From Heliopora coerulea (Eukaryota > Cnidaria > Anthozoa > Scleralcyonacea > Helioporidae): a stretch of 64,000 nucleotides of DNA. This document shows positions 23,180 to 35,523 of this stretch, piece after piece; the stretch's first letter is position 1; each line of letters begins with the position of its first letter. Where the stretch lies: assembly GCA_030142905.1 (NCBI GenBank), contig JASJOG010000096.1, positions 62,001-126,000 on the forward strand. The letters are read 5' to 3'. A program made the position numbers and the translations under genes. The notes beneath the pieces are model-generated. The model was not told the DNA's origin. It saw only the letters and a program-made list of their open reading frames with translations, and ran no database searches.

Positions 23180-23958
23180 CAGTGCGACCTCTATTAAGCG
23201 GCCACCCTCGGGACTTTGAAAAGTGGCCGCTTAATAGAGGTAAAATATAAATCGGACAGAAATGGCGGTCGACATGATTTATTGACTCTATATAGCAAAA
23301 TGCTTTTTGAAAAGAGTTAAATACGTGAAGATACATTCAAAAAAATCCATGAAACAAAACTTAGACCTTTTTTTTACACCAACAGTCATTGTAAAATCTA
23401 TTGTAGTTCAAAGCCTTTGACGGACGATTTACTTAAAATAATCAATGCTGTTTGACGTCGTGGGGTACGAAGTTGTAAAGAGAAAACTCCCATGCGGGTA
23501 TTGTTTCACAGGAGACGAGTTCTCTATTCGATGGCTTAAAACGAAACTTGAGCAGCAATGATTTTTATAGACTTGCAATACAGTAGTTTTTCGTGCCACA
23601 GAACAGTGGGTGCTTTCAGTACCGGATGTGAAAGATTTCCACGTGTATACATTTTGCGGCTTGTGACTTGTCAATACAATGGAGATTAAATTGCAGTTCT
23701 TGTCGTTATCAGTTATCACCTATTCTTATTGCCGTCTTCCTGTCACTATTTCGCTTGAAAAGATAATTTGCTGGCCGCTTAATAGAGGTAAAAAAGCGAT
23801 AAATAATGACCTTGCAACAACGAAAAGGTGGTCGCGGCCGCTTAATGGAGGTGACCGTTGAATAGAGATATCAAATACAGCATTTTAGTGATAAATAATT
23901 CGGAACTTTAGAAAGTGGCCGTTTAATGGAGGGTGGCCGCTTAATAGAGGTCGCACTG
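23180..23958. mobile_element. TIR element with TA target duplication, 779 bp
   Basis: Ends CAGTGCGACCTCTATTAAG and the complement CTTAATAGAGGTCGCACTG, flanked by TA at 23178-23179 and 23959-23960. The GGCCGCTTAATAGAGG motif is repeated internally at about 23225, 23773 and 23838. This is typical of non-autonomous pogo/Tc1-mariner elements. No transposase. Confidence 0.75.
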
Positions 23959-23960
23959 TA

Positions 23961-26900
23961 GTGGCACGACAAAACGAGTCATCGACATAGCTGTCTCTAC
24001 ACCTTGACGCGTACGGATTGGTGAAAAAGTCACGCCATTGTACTCGGGTAATACCAAATTTTATCCCAGCGATACCACGGAACCAGGTCAGATAGTAAAG
24101 AAGAAACATTTTGGATACCATTTGATATCTTGACATTGACATTATTGGTAACATCTCACTTCAGTTCACCAATCTAAAAACATGGACAAGCAAAACATCG
24201 GTCATGGCAATGACCATGGGCAAAATATCACAGAATACCTGTTGCTCACTTACAGTTTATCATTTATCAAAGTGGCTCTTTACTTTACATTGGATATGCC
24301 CCAAACAGTATCGGTTTCTGTATTCATCTGAAACACGATGCTGTAATATTTGAACCAATAAAAATTACGCAAGCTTACTTGGATTACATATCTTTCTTCT
24401 ACGGAAGTCATCTGACTGTCACAATTTCAATTTTTGTAAGTCTTGACGGTTTAGTAGCAATGTTTTCTGTGGCTGCTGGTGGTTAGCTGTCAAAAATTGT
24501 GCTATATGAATGGTACGAAACATGCCAAAGAACATAATTCACATGCGAGCTGAGGATACACGTTCTTTTACCGTGAAGGCTTTAAAGATGTGAACAATGA
24601 CGTTAATCCAGTTATAAAATTTATGTAAACGCCATTAGTGCAAATCACAAAGTATCAGTGCAAACACGAGAAAACATGACGCATCCAGCCTATTTATACT
24701 CCTGCGAAGACACGTCTTTTGTTAGATACGGCTTAAGAAAGACCTGAACGTTATTTTTCAACCCTTGTATTCTTTATACAAACGTTTTCGCACGCCTTAT
24801 GCGAGCTGCGTCTTACGTGAGCCCTGTCCTATCGAAAGCCGCATCTTATTTCTCGTAAAAAAGACCCAATCACCCAAATGACTCAAAGTTCGAATCAGGT
24901 TTAGAAGTGCTTAGTTGAGAAGCAACTTGCATGCTTGTACAAATTTTATAAAAAATTAGATGTTGTTTAGTCAGGGTCACAAGGGAGTTGTGCATCCAGC
25001 CCACTGACTCATGAGTAAACAGCCTTAAGGCTCAGTTGTAAGATGTAAAATAGCACACAATATCGCGTGAAAGGCTCAATGCTATAGATAAGAAAAATGT
25101 TTTAAAATAACGAAATCTGAGGAGAAAAACCCACTGAACGTACAGGATGATGAACGTAAAGGTATCCTAACCTACTTCGTTTTTATTGCCAACCCCAACT
25201 CTAATCAGTCTGATCTCCACTGTCTTCAAATCTCGTCCTCGTCTGTGATATTTAACAATTGTCGCTTGATTGCGTTCAGTGTTGCACCAAGTGTCTTCGA
25301 GATTATTTCAAATTAGAAAATAATAAGAAAAACGATCGACTTGTGTGTAGTTCCCGTTGTGAATAGGATGATATATGATTCACCCACCACAAAAATACCT
25401 GTTTTGGGGATGGTCTGCGCGAATGCTTCCCTGGGGATTTTTTAGCTCTGAAGCGCCATTTTTAGTCCTTCTCAAGAAATAAACGCATAGAAATTTGCTC
25501 TACTTTCCTTGAGGAACGCATTTTGCTGAAGAGAGAAAGGTGCATTTGCTTCTCGGGGGACGAAGTTCTGCAGCCATTGTTCTTGGAATCACATTCCAGC
25601 GCCAGGCAGGAAGCGTGTGTTATTTTACGAATACATTCATTTTCCAAGATGAGATTTTCGAGGTCAAATGTTGTTGGTCATCGCACACGGAGATTTACCT
25701 CAGTTATTAGCCAACAAAATCACGTGGGTTCACTTACAATACCAACGTAGGTACAGAATTCCATTGAGAACAAGTTGTGGCATATCCAAGGGTGTACTTA
25801 CGCGTGTGGGTGTTAAAACAATAGATTATGTATAGTTCAGTAAACTAATGCCCAGTTCACATTAACAAAACAAGTTTAGTCAAACAACTTTATAACAAAT
25901 TTTTGACATGATTTTCAGCCACCATTACACCACGATTAATAAAACTACCAGACGGTTTAGTAAAGCAAAGTCTTCCACGGGTTAACTGTCAAAATACTTC
26001 TGGTTAGCATGACCTTTACTTGAAATAGGTTTAATAAAATAGGTTTAACACATGTCTGAGCCAGGTTCACCCTTGTCGTAAGAACTGCCAACAATCGCTT
26101 ACAATTCTTTACGATTGTTACAACCACTAGAACAGCAAGTTTACATTTCCCATAAATATTCCCGACGATCAGCAATCATACGGAATTCATCGTTGAAAAA
26201 GATATGATCCTTAAGATTCTTAAGACCAAATGGGGTACCGTCTATGACAACTCTAAAACTAAGCCCATATCTGTCGTAAAACTCTTCAACGATCGGGGAA
26301 CAGAAAAATTCCCCGTTCTTATGGTCCTTACGACAAGTATGGACCGGAGTTTATGCTTTGGCATGAACGGGGTTTTAAGTCTTTTAGAGAAGGGCCTGGG
26401 AACAAGATTTATAAATTATCACGGTAAATGGACGTGGTACGTGGTCACTTGCGCGACACGCGGTTCAACATCGTTCGTCATTTATTGTTCAGCAAATATT
26501 GCTGCATACGTCCAGCTACAGTTAATTTTTTGCTGTTCTTTGGCGAGCTCCAGCTTGTTAAATAGAATGATGCACGTCACTGTAATTCGACGTTAGTTGG
26601 CATCAATGTTGAAAGACGTCGCCTGAAACTAACTGATGAGCCTTGGTATTGACAATAATGATCAACGATGGCGAACTTCAGAATTTAATAATTTTACGAC
26701 TTCATTTTCATTCTTCATTCAAAAAGATGCACAACACCCGAAACTCAAACGCGCCATACACGTTTAATTAACTTGGTGCGTGGTGCAAGCTCCATGACGT
26801 CTGGCACGTCCCCAGTCCCCGGATGTTCGTGCCCTTAATTTTCTATGTTCGTTAAGACTGTGCTCTTGAACTTCAAACTGTGTTCCTGAGCACTCCAGGT

Positions 26901-27018
26901 CTAAACTGTGAGAACGGCAAGGACATCATTCATTTGAGGCTGGGGAACATACAGGTTGTTCATAATCTGGTAATACAACCAAATATTCTTAATCAGGTGT
27001 CCGTCCCAACCCTTCTCC
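23961..27018. other. No gene recognised
   Basis: Overlapping open frames exist on both strands, such as 25462-25750, 25957-26175 minus and 26204-26596 plus, but none shows a domain. A minus-strand stretch around 26260-26165 (VIDGTPFGLKNLKDHIFF) is open and not low-complexity, but I cannot connect it to splice partners. Confidence 0.4.
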
Positions 27019-30000
27019 TTAACTGCCATCTTCAAGGACACTGTAGACACGTTCCTGCGGCGTGCTGCCAGATCCATATGGTGTCACTTTTCCAGAAACT
27101 TGATAATCACCTTTCTCCGTCGGTTCCTCCAAGGTATGGTAGATTTCACTAGGGACAGAGAGGGTAGCCATCTCTGGCCCATTGACTATACGACAAAATG
27201 ATTCTACAAGAAATGTAAATTTGATTTCAATAACTAAATAAATAATCCGAAAATGTTGAAGCGTTGGACCCACGAGGGAGGACCCTTCGTAGATGGTATC
27301 CCGCCATCTCAAACTCATTAATAATTCATTACCAAAACACAAAGGAAATCAGTACAAAGACGTAGTTTGGATATCTGATCTTAATTGACATAGGATTTCG
27401 CCCAATTTAAACCCGATTTTCTCTTTAAATATCGATTCGTTTGAGATGCAATACCATACACTCGAAAGTCGTGTTTCATCAGATGTCCAAACATCTCGAA
27501 GTTGGTTAAAAGAATCAGCTATCGCCTCGTTTTTCAACTCACTTCTCGGTGTTTGGATATCTGGTGAAACACTCCTTCTCGTGTATGATATATTACATAA
27601 AGCATTCTGGGTGTTTCTTCTATGCCAGCTTGGGAAAAGAACATGAATAGACCTTTGTGGTCTCAAGTTAGATAGAGATCGTTTCGGCTTACAGTAACTT
27701 CTTTACGTTGACTGGCTCATCTGAAGGTCTAAGAACACTCTCCTGCTGGTTAAGGCTTTTTTTTTTACAGTTGAATGAAATCTCGCCACATCCCACGTGT
27801 TTGGAACTCAGTATCCAAACACGGAAATCAGTATCATGGTATTTCTTAAATCCAAACACGGAAATCTGTTTAGTATTTCTTAAATCCAAAATGAGAGTAA
27901 TAATCAAAACAAATTTTCACACCGCCAATGTAAATTTTGTAACACAATTTTACAGCACACTTCATCCTGGATCGCCAAGGGCCGCTCCTAATCCTTAATT
28001 GGTAACAGGTATTTCAAGCATGAATTTATACTGTCAATCTATTTTAAAATTTAGTATAATTAAATCTAGTGTGAAAGGTTAGTAGACAGTTTACCAGACT
28101 CTGTATGTTGTCCGCTGACACGAGTTGGAGGTGAAGACGAAACATTTCTCTGTCCTGAGATGTGTTCGTTCTAAAATAGAAAGAGCATCAGTTAAGAAGA
28201 TGGACGCTCTCGGTCTTATCAAGTGATTGAGAAACGCTTTCCTTATTCTAAAATAGGATTGGAAAAAATTAAAAATTCTATTCAAATGCATGCACACAAT
28301 CAATTTCCATTTCAGTGGAGAATAGATACCTTGTGGAGAAACTTATTCGTCATTTTTATGAAACACCACAAAACCAAACAGCACTATGCAGTAGCGGATC
28401 CAGGGCGGCCCCTCCCTTTCAGTAAGATAATAACCAATAAAATTTATGATAAAGTTGGTTTACTAACTAAAGAAGTAGGAAAAGAAAACAGTTGCAAGTG
28501 TTGATCTTCCTCGTAGTTTATAAAACTCAAGTTAAAAGGTTTTATAGTTGCGCAATCTAGTAAATACTATAAACGCACGCTTGAGTATCTCACGGGTCAC
28601 TCAAAACAATCCCAAACAACTGAACATGATTTCTCTGGAGACGCTCATCGCAGAAGAGGAAATTTTACTGTTTAATTACTGCTCCTAGGCTGGCCTCCTT
28701 CTTTCAGCCAAGCCTAGATCCGCTAGTGCTATGGGCAATATGAAAGCAATCAATTGCTTGTCAAGCCAGATGTATGGTTCAGCGCACGAAGGAGGATACC
28801 AGTTTTTACTTCCACCTACCTTCCGAAGCTCAGAAAATCCCGAAGCAGTATATTATGAGTACTTTAAATGAAATCCTTACCTGGTTTTCGCTTGCTGTAG
28901 TCAGAGACTGATAACTGGGTTCATATTCCAGCATACTTTTATCCAAGCAGGTGTAATTACTGTTAGCACTGCTGACTGCATATTCACAACCAGCATCCCC
29001 TATTTGAGGAAAAAAAAACGATGCCAACCATTTCAGTAGCGAGTCTAGGGTAAGTGCCGGTCAATATTTCATCAACCACTAAAGAATCTCTGGTTTTGGC
29101 GTTTGGGGACTGCTTCCCGGGGAAATTTTACAATTTCTGGAGCTCTAAAATTAATTTTTAACATGACTGTAAAATCTTAATTTCGTATGTAAAACGTATT
29201 TGATATACTGGGGCTTCAAATGCGAAATATTTTACCCGCCAATTCCAACGTGAGTGAGACATTTCATATGTGAAAAAACGTTCCATTTTCCCAAGGTTCT
29301 ACATGTGAAACTCTAAACCTTGCTATTTAACACATAAATCAGGTATTTAAGAGCGAGAAAACCAAATAAACTACACTGAACTTAACTAAATGTATTAAAT
29401 GTGTAACTTCAGACATGTGTGAAAATTTCAATGATAATTTGACATGTAAAACAGGTGAAGTTGACCATCCCCTTGAACACCCAACCATCCATTCTACCAC
29501 CCAGTCTGTCCATGCAAACTAGCTTGTCTACCTCAGTCTCTACTTACCACTTCCACCAAAATGTCCAGAGGTCACAACATCATCAACTGTAGCATAAATG
29601 GGTTCATGGTTACTCATTACAATTGGATTATTCTATGAAATTAGACAAAACAGAACAAAAAATTACCACCAAGTACACTGAAATATTGTAAACAAGTAGG
29701 TCAATGTTATGAAAACAAATGAGCAAGTAGTTAGATAATACTGTATTTAAAACTTTGATAATAGCAATGTAAAAAATTACGTACACAAGCCAATACTCCT
29801 CTCGTTAAGAAACCTGTTGGGAAACAAAACTTACATAAACATTTTAAAAGCATTTTGAATGGCAGTTGCAGCACCTTTTCTCATTCAAATCTTAACTTCT
29901 TGTGCATTCATGTTACTTTCTTTTGAATGGAAGCTATATGACTAGAAACTGTACAAAATAGAACTTAAACCCTTAATGTAATATGTACTGTATCCTGTAT

Positions 30001-33000
30001 AACAAGCTTAAGTACTTTAATGTTTGAGAAACGTGAGAGCTTGGATATATTAAGCAGATAGTGAGCTAGGGTGCAAGTTCCATATATATGTGCGACCTAA
30101 GCGGAAGCCCCTATATATTAATAATGATTGATACGGTTTAATGTTTGAGAAACATGAGAACTTGGATATATTAAGGTAGATGAACGATCTTCAAGCTCGA
30201 TACTCAGAAAATGATTTCTGAACCCCAGACGGGGATCGAACCCGCAACCTTCTGATGACCGGTAAGATAATATAATATATCCAAGCTCTCACGTTTCTCA
30301 AACATTAAACTGCTTCAGTCATTACTAATATATAGTGGCTTCCGCTTAGGTTGCACATATATATATCGAATTTGCACCTTAGCTCACCATCTGGGTCTCG
30401 GTAGCTCAATGGTTAGAGCGTCTTACCGGTCATCAGAAGGTTGCGCATTCGATTCCCGTCTGGGGCTCAAAAATCATTTTCTGAGTATCGAGCTTGAAGA
30501 TCGTTCATCTACCTTAAGCTTAAGTACCTTGGCGAATTTCTTTTTGTGTTGAAAATTTGCCAGATCTTCTTCGTGTCCAAAGAAAACGAAGCAAGAATGC
30601 AGCAACAACAAGCAGAGCCACAATAATAGCTGAAGAAATGACAACAGCATTGTCACTCTTGCCATCACTCTGTTGACCAGATTTTGAATGGACATTCTTT
30701 GAAGTTTCAGGAATGTTTGGGGTTGATGAAGTGGTGACAGATTGATCTTTAATTGATATCTTTTCATTACCTTGGAGACTCTGATAGAATGAAAAGAAAA
30801 GGGAAAATATAGTACCTGGTAAAAAACATTATCTATACACATAACAGATGTAATAATATAAAAGGATTAAATATACGGGTTTATAGCAATGGCCAATGGC
30901 CTACAAAAGCTGTACGCAGTAAGGATTTATTTGGCTTCTGTTCTTATTTTGTAATTTATGGTGGAACTAAAGGCTAGTGCACCAGAAATTTATACATTTA
31001 TATAATAACATTGATGTGACAGGTGTCGTAAGTGTTTAGTAAATCTAATACAGCGTATGTGAAGCATTTAGGAAGATGACCTGAAACAAAGAAATACATG
31101 GGGCCTACAATTCATGTCAACTGTATCAAACAGACACACAGATTTCTAGCTGTGAATTACCTTTTTATTTTCTGTCACAGTTACGGCATGAGTAGGCAAT
31201 GTGACTTCACCATTGGTAGTTGGAATAAAAGTTGGTTCAACAATATCAGGCACAACCACAGTTGTTGGAGATGGCAAAAGATGTAGAGACACTAAAATTT
31301 AACATCAAGGAATTCAGTATAAACCACAACATCTTCTATAACCTTGTGCTCAGGGTCATTTGTTTGGGGCTGATCCAAGACGACAGAAGGTTCAAAATAG
31401 TGAAAACAAATAGTCCTAGTAAAGTTTAATATAATACCCTAAGATATTGTTTATTTTAAGCTAGCCTTATAATGGCCACTTGTTCCTGCCAATTTGATTT
31501 TTCATCATCTGAGCTAGGTTTGTGAGAAAACAGCCCTGTGTACAAGTTTGTAACTTTTAGATTAAGATGAATTAACTATATAATCTTTTATTCTGCTTGC
31601 TCTGGGGATATTATTGTAAGGATTTTTCTTCAAATAATTGTTGCTAAATGCAGTACTTTGAAACTTTCAGTCCCTCATGTACAGTAGAATTTTGAGACGA
31701 AACCAAGATAATTAAAAATTAACTTGGAACTGAAATGCAAATAACCAGTCATCCCCAGGAACCTGAATGGTTAAATATAGGCCTGCAGGGACTCCTTCCT
31801 TCAATGAACACTTAATGAAATTGAATTGCACTAAATTGTTCATCAAACATTTTCTCACCATTAAGCATGCCTAAAGACTTGAAAACAAAACAGTCTGTTT
31901 TTGGGATGTTGTTTGCAGCACTTCCAGTATTTCTTAAAATATTGCAGTTGACATCAACTTTAAAAATTTTTCCACAGTGAAATGTGACTTGTCCATGCCA
32001 CTGCAATAAAAAACATAAAATAATTTTCTTAGAATTAGAATGGTAAGTTACTAATGTTTCAGACTTTAATCGAGTAATGGAGAGGTTTTCCGCACTGCTA
32101 AATAAAATTATGCAGTATGATACAATTATTACCTCAATTTCAGAGAACCAATCTTGCCTGGCATTTTGGTCTACCTCTCCAACAACCAGGAATTTATCTT
32201 TCACCTGATGAAATTCTCTACCTTGCAAAACCAGCACCTTTTTGATCTGACAAGATGTCACTTCGTCACCAACCTCAGTATTGATAATAATATGGGCTGA
32301 ACCTGTATTTGATAGGTCAAGAAGTTGTATGGGCTGACCAGAATCTAGGTTTTCAAAGGTTAAATTACAACCTGTCAAGAGAATCAAGCAGAAAGAATCA
32401 ATGCAAAATCAAGGTTGGGCAACATCTTTAATGCGATTCTATGGCCAATACTAATGCTTTTTAAAATTCTTTTCTGGTAAGATAAGATATACTGTATATT
32501 TTATTATTTTACAATGTCTGATGTCAGATGATTGTACTTATCAAGAGGAGAGCTCCCACAGGTAATATCATATATAGAATGGAAACCTTCTTTAAGATTA
32601 AAATAAATGGCCCACACACAATCCATTTTGTAAGAGTTTGTGGTAGCAGAAATTTTAGGGTGGGATAAGGGGTATCTAACAACCCATTTTGTAATAATAT
32701 GGTCTGATACCCTTTGGGATTTGTGAAATGTTAATTAGTTTAGTTAGGCTATATAAATGCAATGTATAATTTGTTTAGGAGTTAGAAAATACAAGTACTT
32801 ATCAAGATTAGACGATGCTGTTATAACATGGTGGCAGCATGAAGAAATAGCAGCATGGATAACGAAGTCGAATCAACAGAACTAGCTGTCGGGCAGCCTG
32901 TCGTGTATTTTAGTCATAATATCGCACCTCTACAGCCGCTAGACGTAAGGAACAGCAGCGAAGCGCGGAAAATTTTAAGATTTGGAAAGAAAAATACAAC

Positions 33001-35471
33001 AACTATTTCATAATTTCGCGTCTACAAAATGAGAGTTCCCAATTTCAATTGGCAATGTTTAAGCACTTAGTCGGAGATGAAGGCCTAAAAGTCATAAAAA
33101 CGTTCGGATACAGCGCAGAAGAAAACTCAAACGACTGGAAAGTGGTAATGGTGAAAATTGAAGCTCATTGTATAGGGAAAGTCAACGAGACATTCGAGCG
33201 ATATGTGTTTAACAAGCGTGACAAATTACAAGACGAAACAGTCGATAGCTACGTGGCTGAACTGAAGACGTTGGCGAAAACATGTAACTTCTGCTACTGT
33301 TTACGGGATAGTCTTATACGGGATCGTATAGTTTTAGGGATAAAAAATGAGCAAACAACGAAGAAGCTGCTTAAAATGCGAGATTTGACACTAAACAAAT
33401 GCATTGACACGTGTCGTAGCGAAGAGATTACCGAAATGCAAATGAAGTCAATGAGTGCAACGTCTAATGAATATACTAACAAGATTAAGATACAAAGAAA
33501 GCAACGATGAATAGCGATACTATGAATGAGAAATTAGTAGAGCGGAAAAGACAACAATCTAAGTATTACAATAGAGGAGCTGTCGATTTAGATCCACTTG
33601 AAGATGAGGATGTTGTAAGAATCAAGCCGTTTCGTTTGGGAAGAAAAGAATGGGAAAAGGGTGTGGTTAGAAGACGTCTAGATGAAAGATCATATGAAGT
33701 AGAAACGTCACATGGTACATTAAGACGAAATAGAGTCCAGTTAAGGAAGACTGATGAGGTAGCACCAGATATCGAACAAAATTTAACAATGGTTGACCCC
33801 GGTCATCTAGAAGACCAAGCAAGTTCATCTAAAGAGATGATTGGCAAGGAAGCAAGAGCAGAGGTTGTATGTTCTCCTGCTGCAGAACACAGGTGTGCGG
33901 CCTTTGCATAGATCGGGAAGAACACAAAAACAGCCAAGTTATTTACAGGATTATATGCTAAAGTAATAACGTTAAGATACATTCTAATTGTTAGCTTATA
34001 TTTATATAATGTAGTTAAATTATATTTAAATGGATACGTACCGTTCAGTTATTATATTATATTTATTAGTTCTTATATTTAACGGGCACGAACGGTTTCA
34101 AAACACTTGATATCTATATATTTAATTCTTTTATGCGTTATTTAGTTCCAGAAAGGGAAGGATGTAATAATATTGTCTGATACCATTTGGGATTTGTGAA
34201 ATGTTAATTAGTTTAGTTAGGCTATATAAATGCAATGTATAATTTGTTTAGGATTTAGAAAATACAAGTACTTATCAAGATTAGACGATGCTGTTATAAC
34301 ACATTTGCCACCAAATTGAGATGTGCTAAAAAAGGCTGATAAATAATTAAGGTTCTGATTGGAAAACTTTCTTCTTTCACTGTAGCTAGCACAAGTGTCC
34401 ACAGTTCTTATAATTAAATATTAGAAATACGTTTTGTGGGTCAGAAAGGGTCATGCTCAAAGTCTTTAAAAATTTTCACTGCAAAAATCTTATAGCCCTG
34501 ATAGATTTTCTGACCTATCATAGCAAACCTGTAAAATTTTTATCACTTGAGTCCGTTAAGTACCACAGACGAGGCGGTTGAAAGGTCAATATCCACTTTG
34601 GTCACCTCCAGCAGATCTTGCTAATGACCACGAGAATAAGTAATGCCTGTTTATCGATCTGGCTGAACAAACATCATGTTTCAGAATCATCCCAGTTTCA
34701 AATCATTTATTTTAAGGAATTCCTGGCAAAAAACTTGGGCAAAATAAAGCCCACAATCAACTGAAACATAAACAGATGCTGTTACTATTGCCATACCACA
34801 CGAGCTAGATGAAAAACTCGGAGAAGACTGGGATTGAACACGATATGGCGGCCAAAAGCTTAGAATATCGGTCAAGAACCAAGGCAAAAAAGGTGAAGGA
34901 TAATATTTCTGTTCAAAGTTTTTTTTGAGTATTTGTAAATAAATCTTTTTAAGCTCATAAACCTGATCAGTTTTGTTTGGATACTTTTGTTAATAGTGAC
35001 TTCAGGGCTTTGGTTAACTTAGACTGGTTATATCATGTAAAATGCAACAAATGTGGTTTTGAGTTAAATTAGAAGATGAGATACTTTTCTTTTTTATTAT
35101 GACTAGCTCGCAAGCTAGAAGAAATCATAGAACAGGAAATTCAGAGAATTATAGTAGAAATTTTGATAAATTGTGATACAAAATTACGATATTTGAATAA
35201 TTCTGCATACTGAACTTCAAGTCTTTAAGAATAGTAGAAAGTTGGAGAACAATAGACGAACTTGACCTGCATTGACTTTAATATTGATAGGTCTTAAGAG
35301 TTGTAATGGTTATGAGAAATGTCGAGCAAGGGACTGGAATGAGAATAAACTAGGTCTTGTCCCCTCGCCCACCGCGCGAAGCGCGGTGCGAGGGTACTAA
35401 TCTCGACGTGCGTGAAGTCCCTTTACTGGGAGAAAAATTTTTGCTTTGTGTATGTATCTTTCTTTATATAC

Positions 35472-35523
<52 letters not shown>

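Larger units (their letters stand above)
32690..34301 (+). mobile_element. Internally deleted gypsy-like LTR retrotransposon, 1612 bp
   Basis: LTRs 32690-32828 and 34163-34301, each 139 bp, starting TG and ending CA, with three mismatches. 5-bp target duplication CATTT (32685-32689, 34302-34306). The putative primer-binding site starts TGGTGGCAGC directly after the 5' LTR. The polypurine tract AGAAAGGGAAGGA ends at 34162. Each LTR has CTATATAAATGC as a possible TATA box. Only gag and the integrase C-terminus remain; protease, RT, RNase H and most of integrase are deleted. It lies in the first intron of the receptor-like gene, opposite in orientation. Confidence 0.9.

Noticed and set aside
25957..26596. 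Candidate exons on either strand
   Set aside because: Open and not low-complexity, but no domain, no consistent splice partners and no repeat relation; left unassigned.
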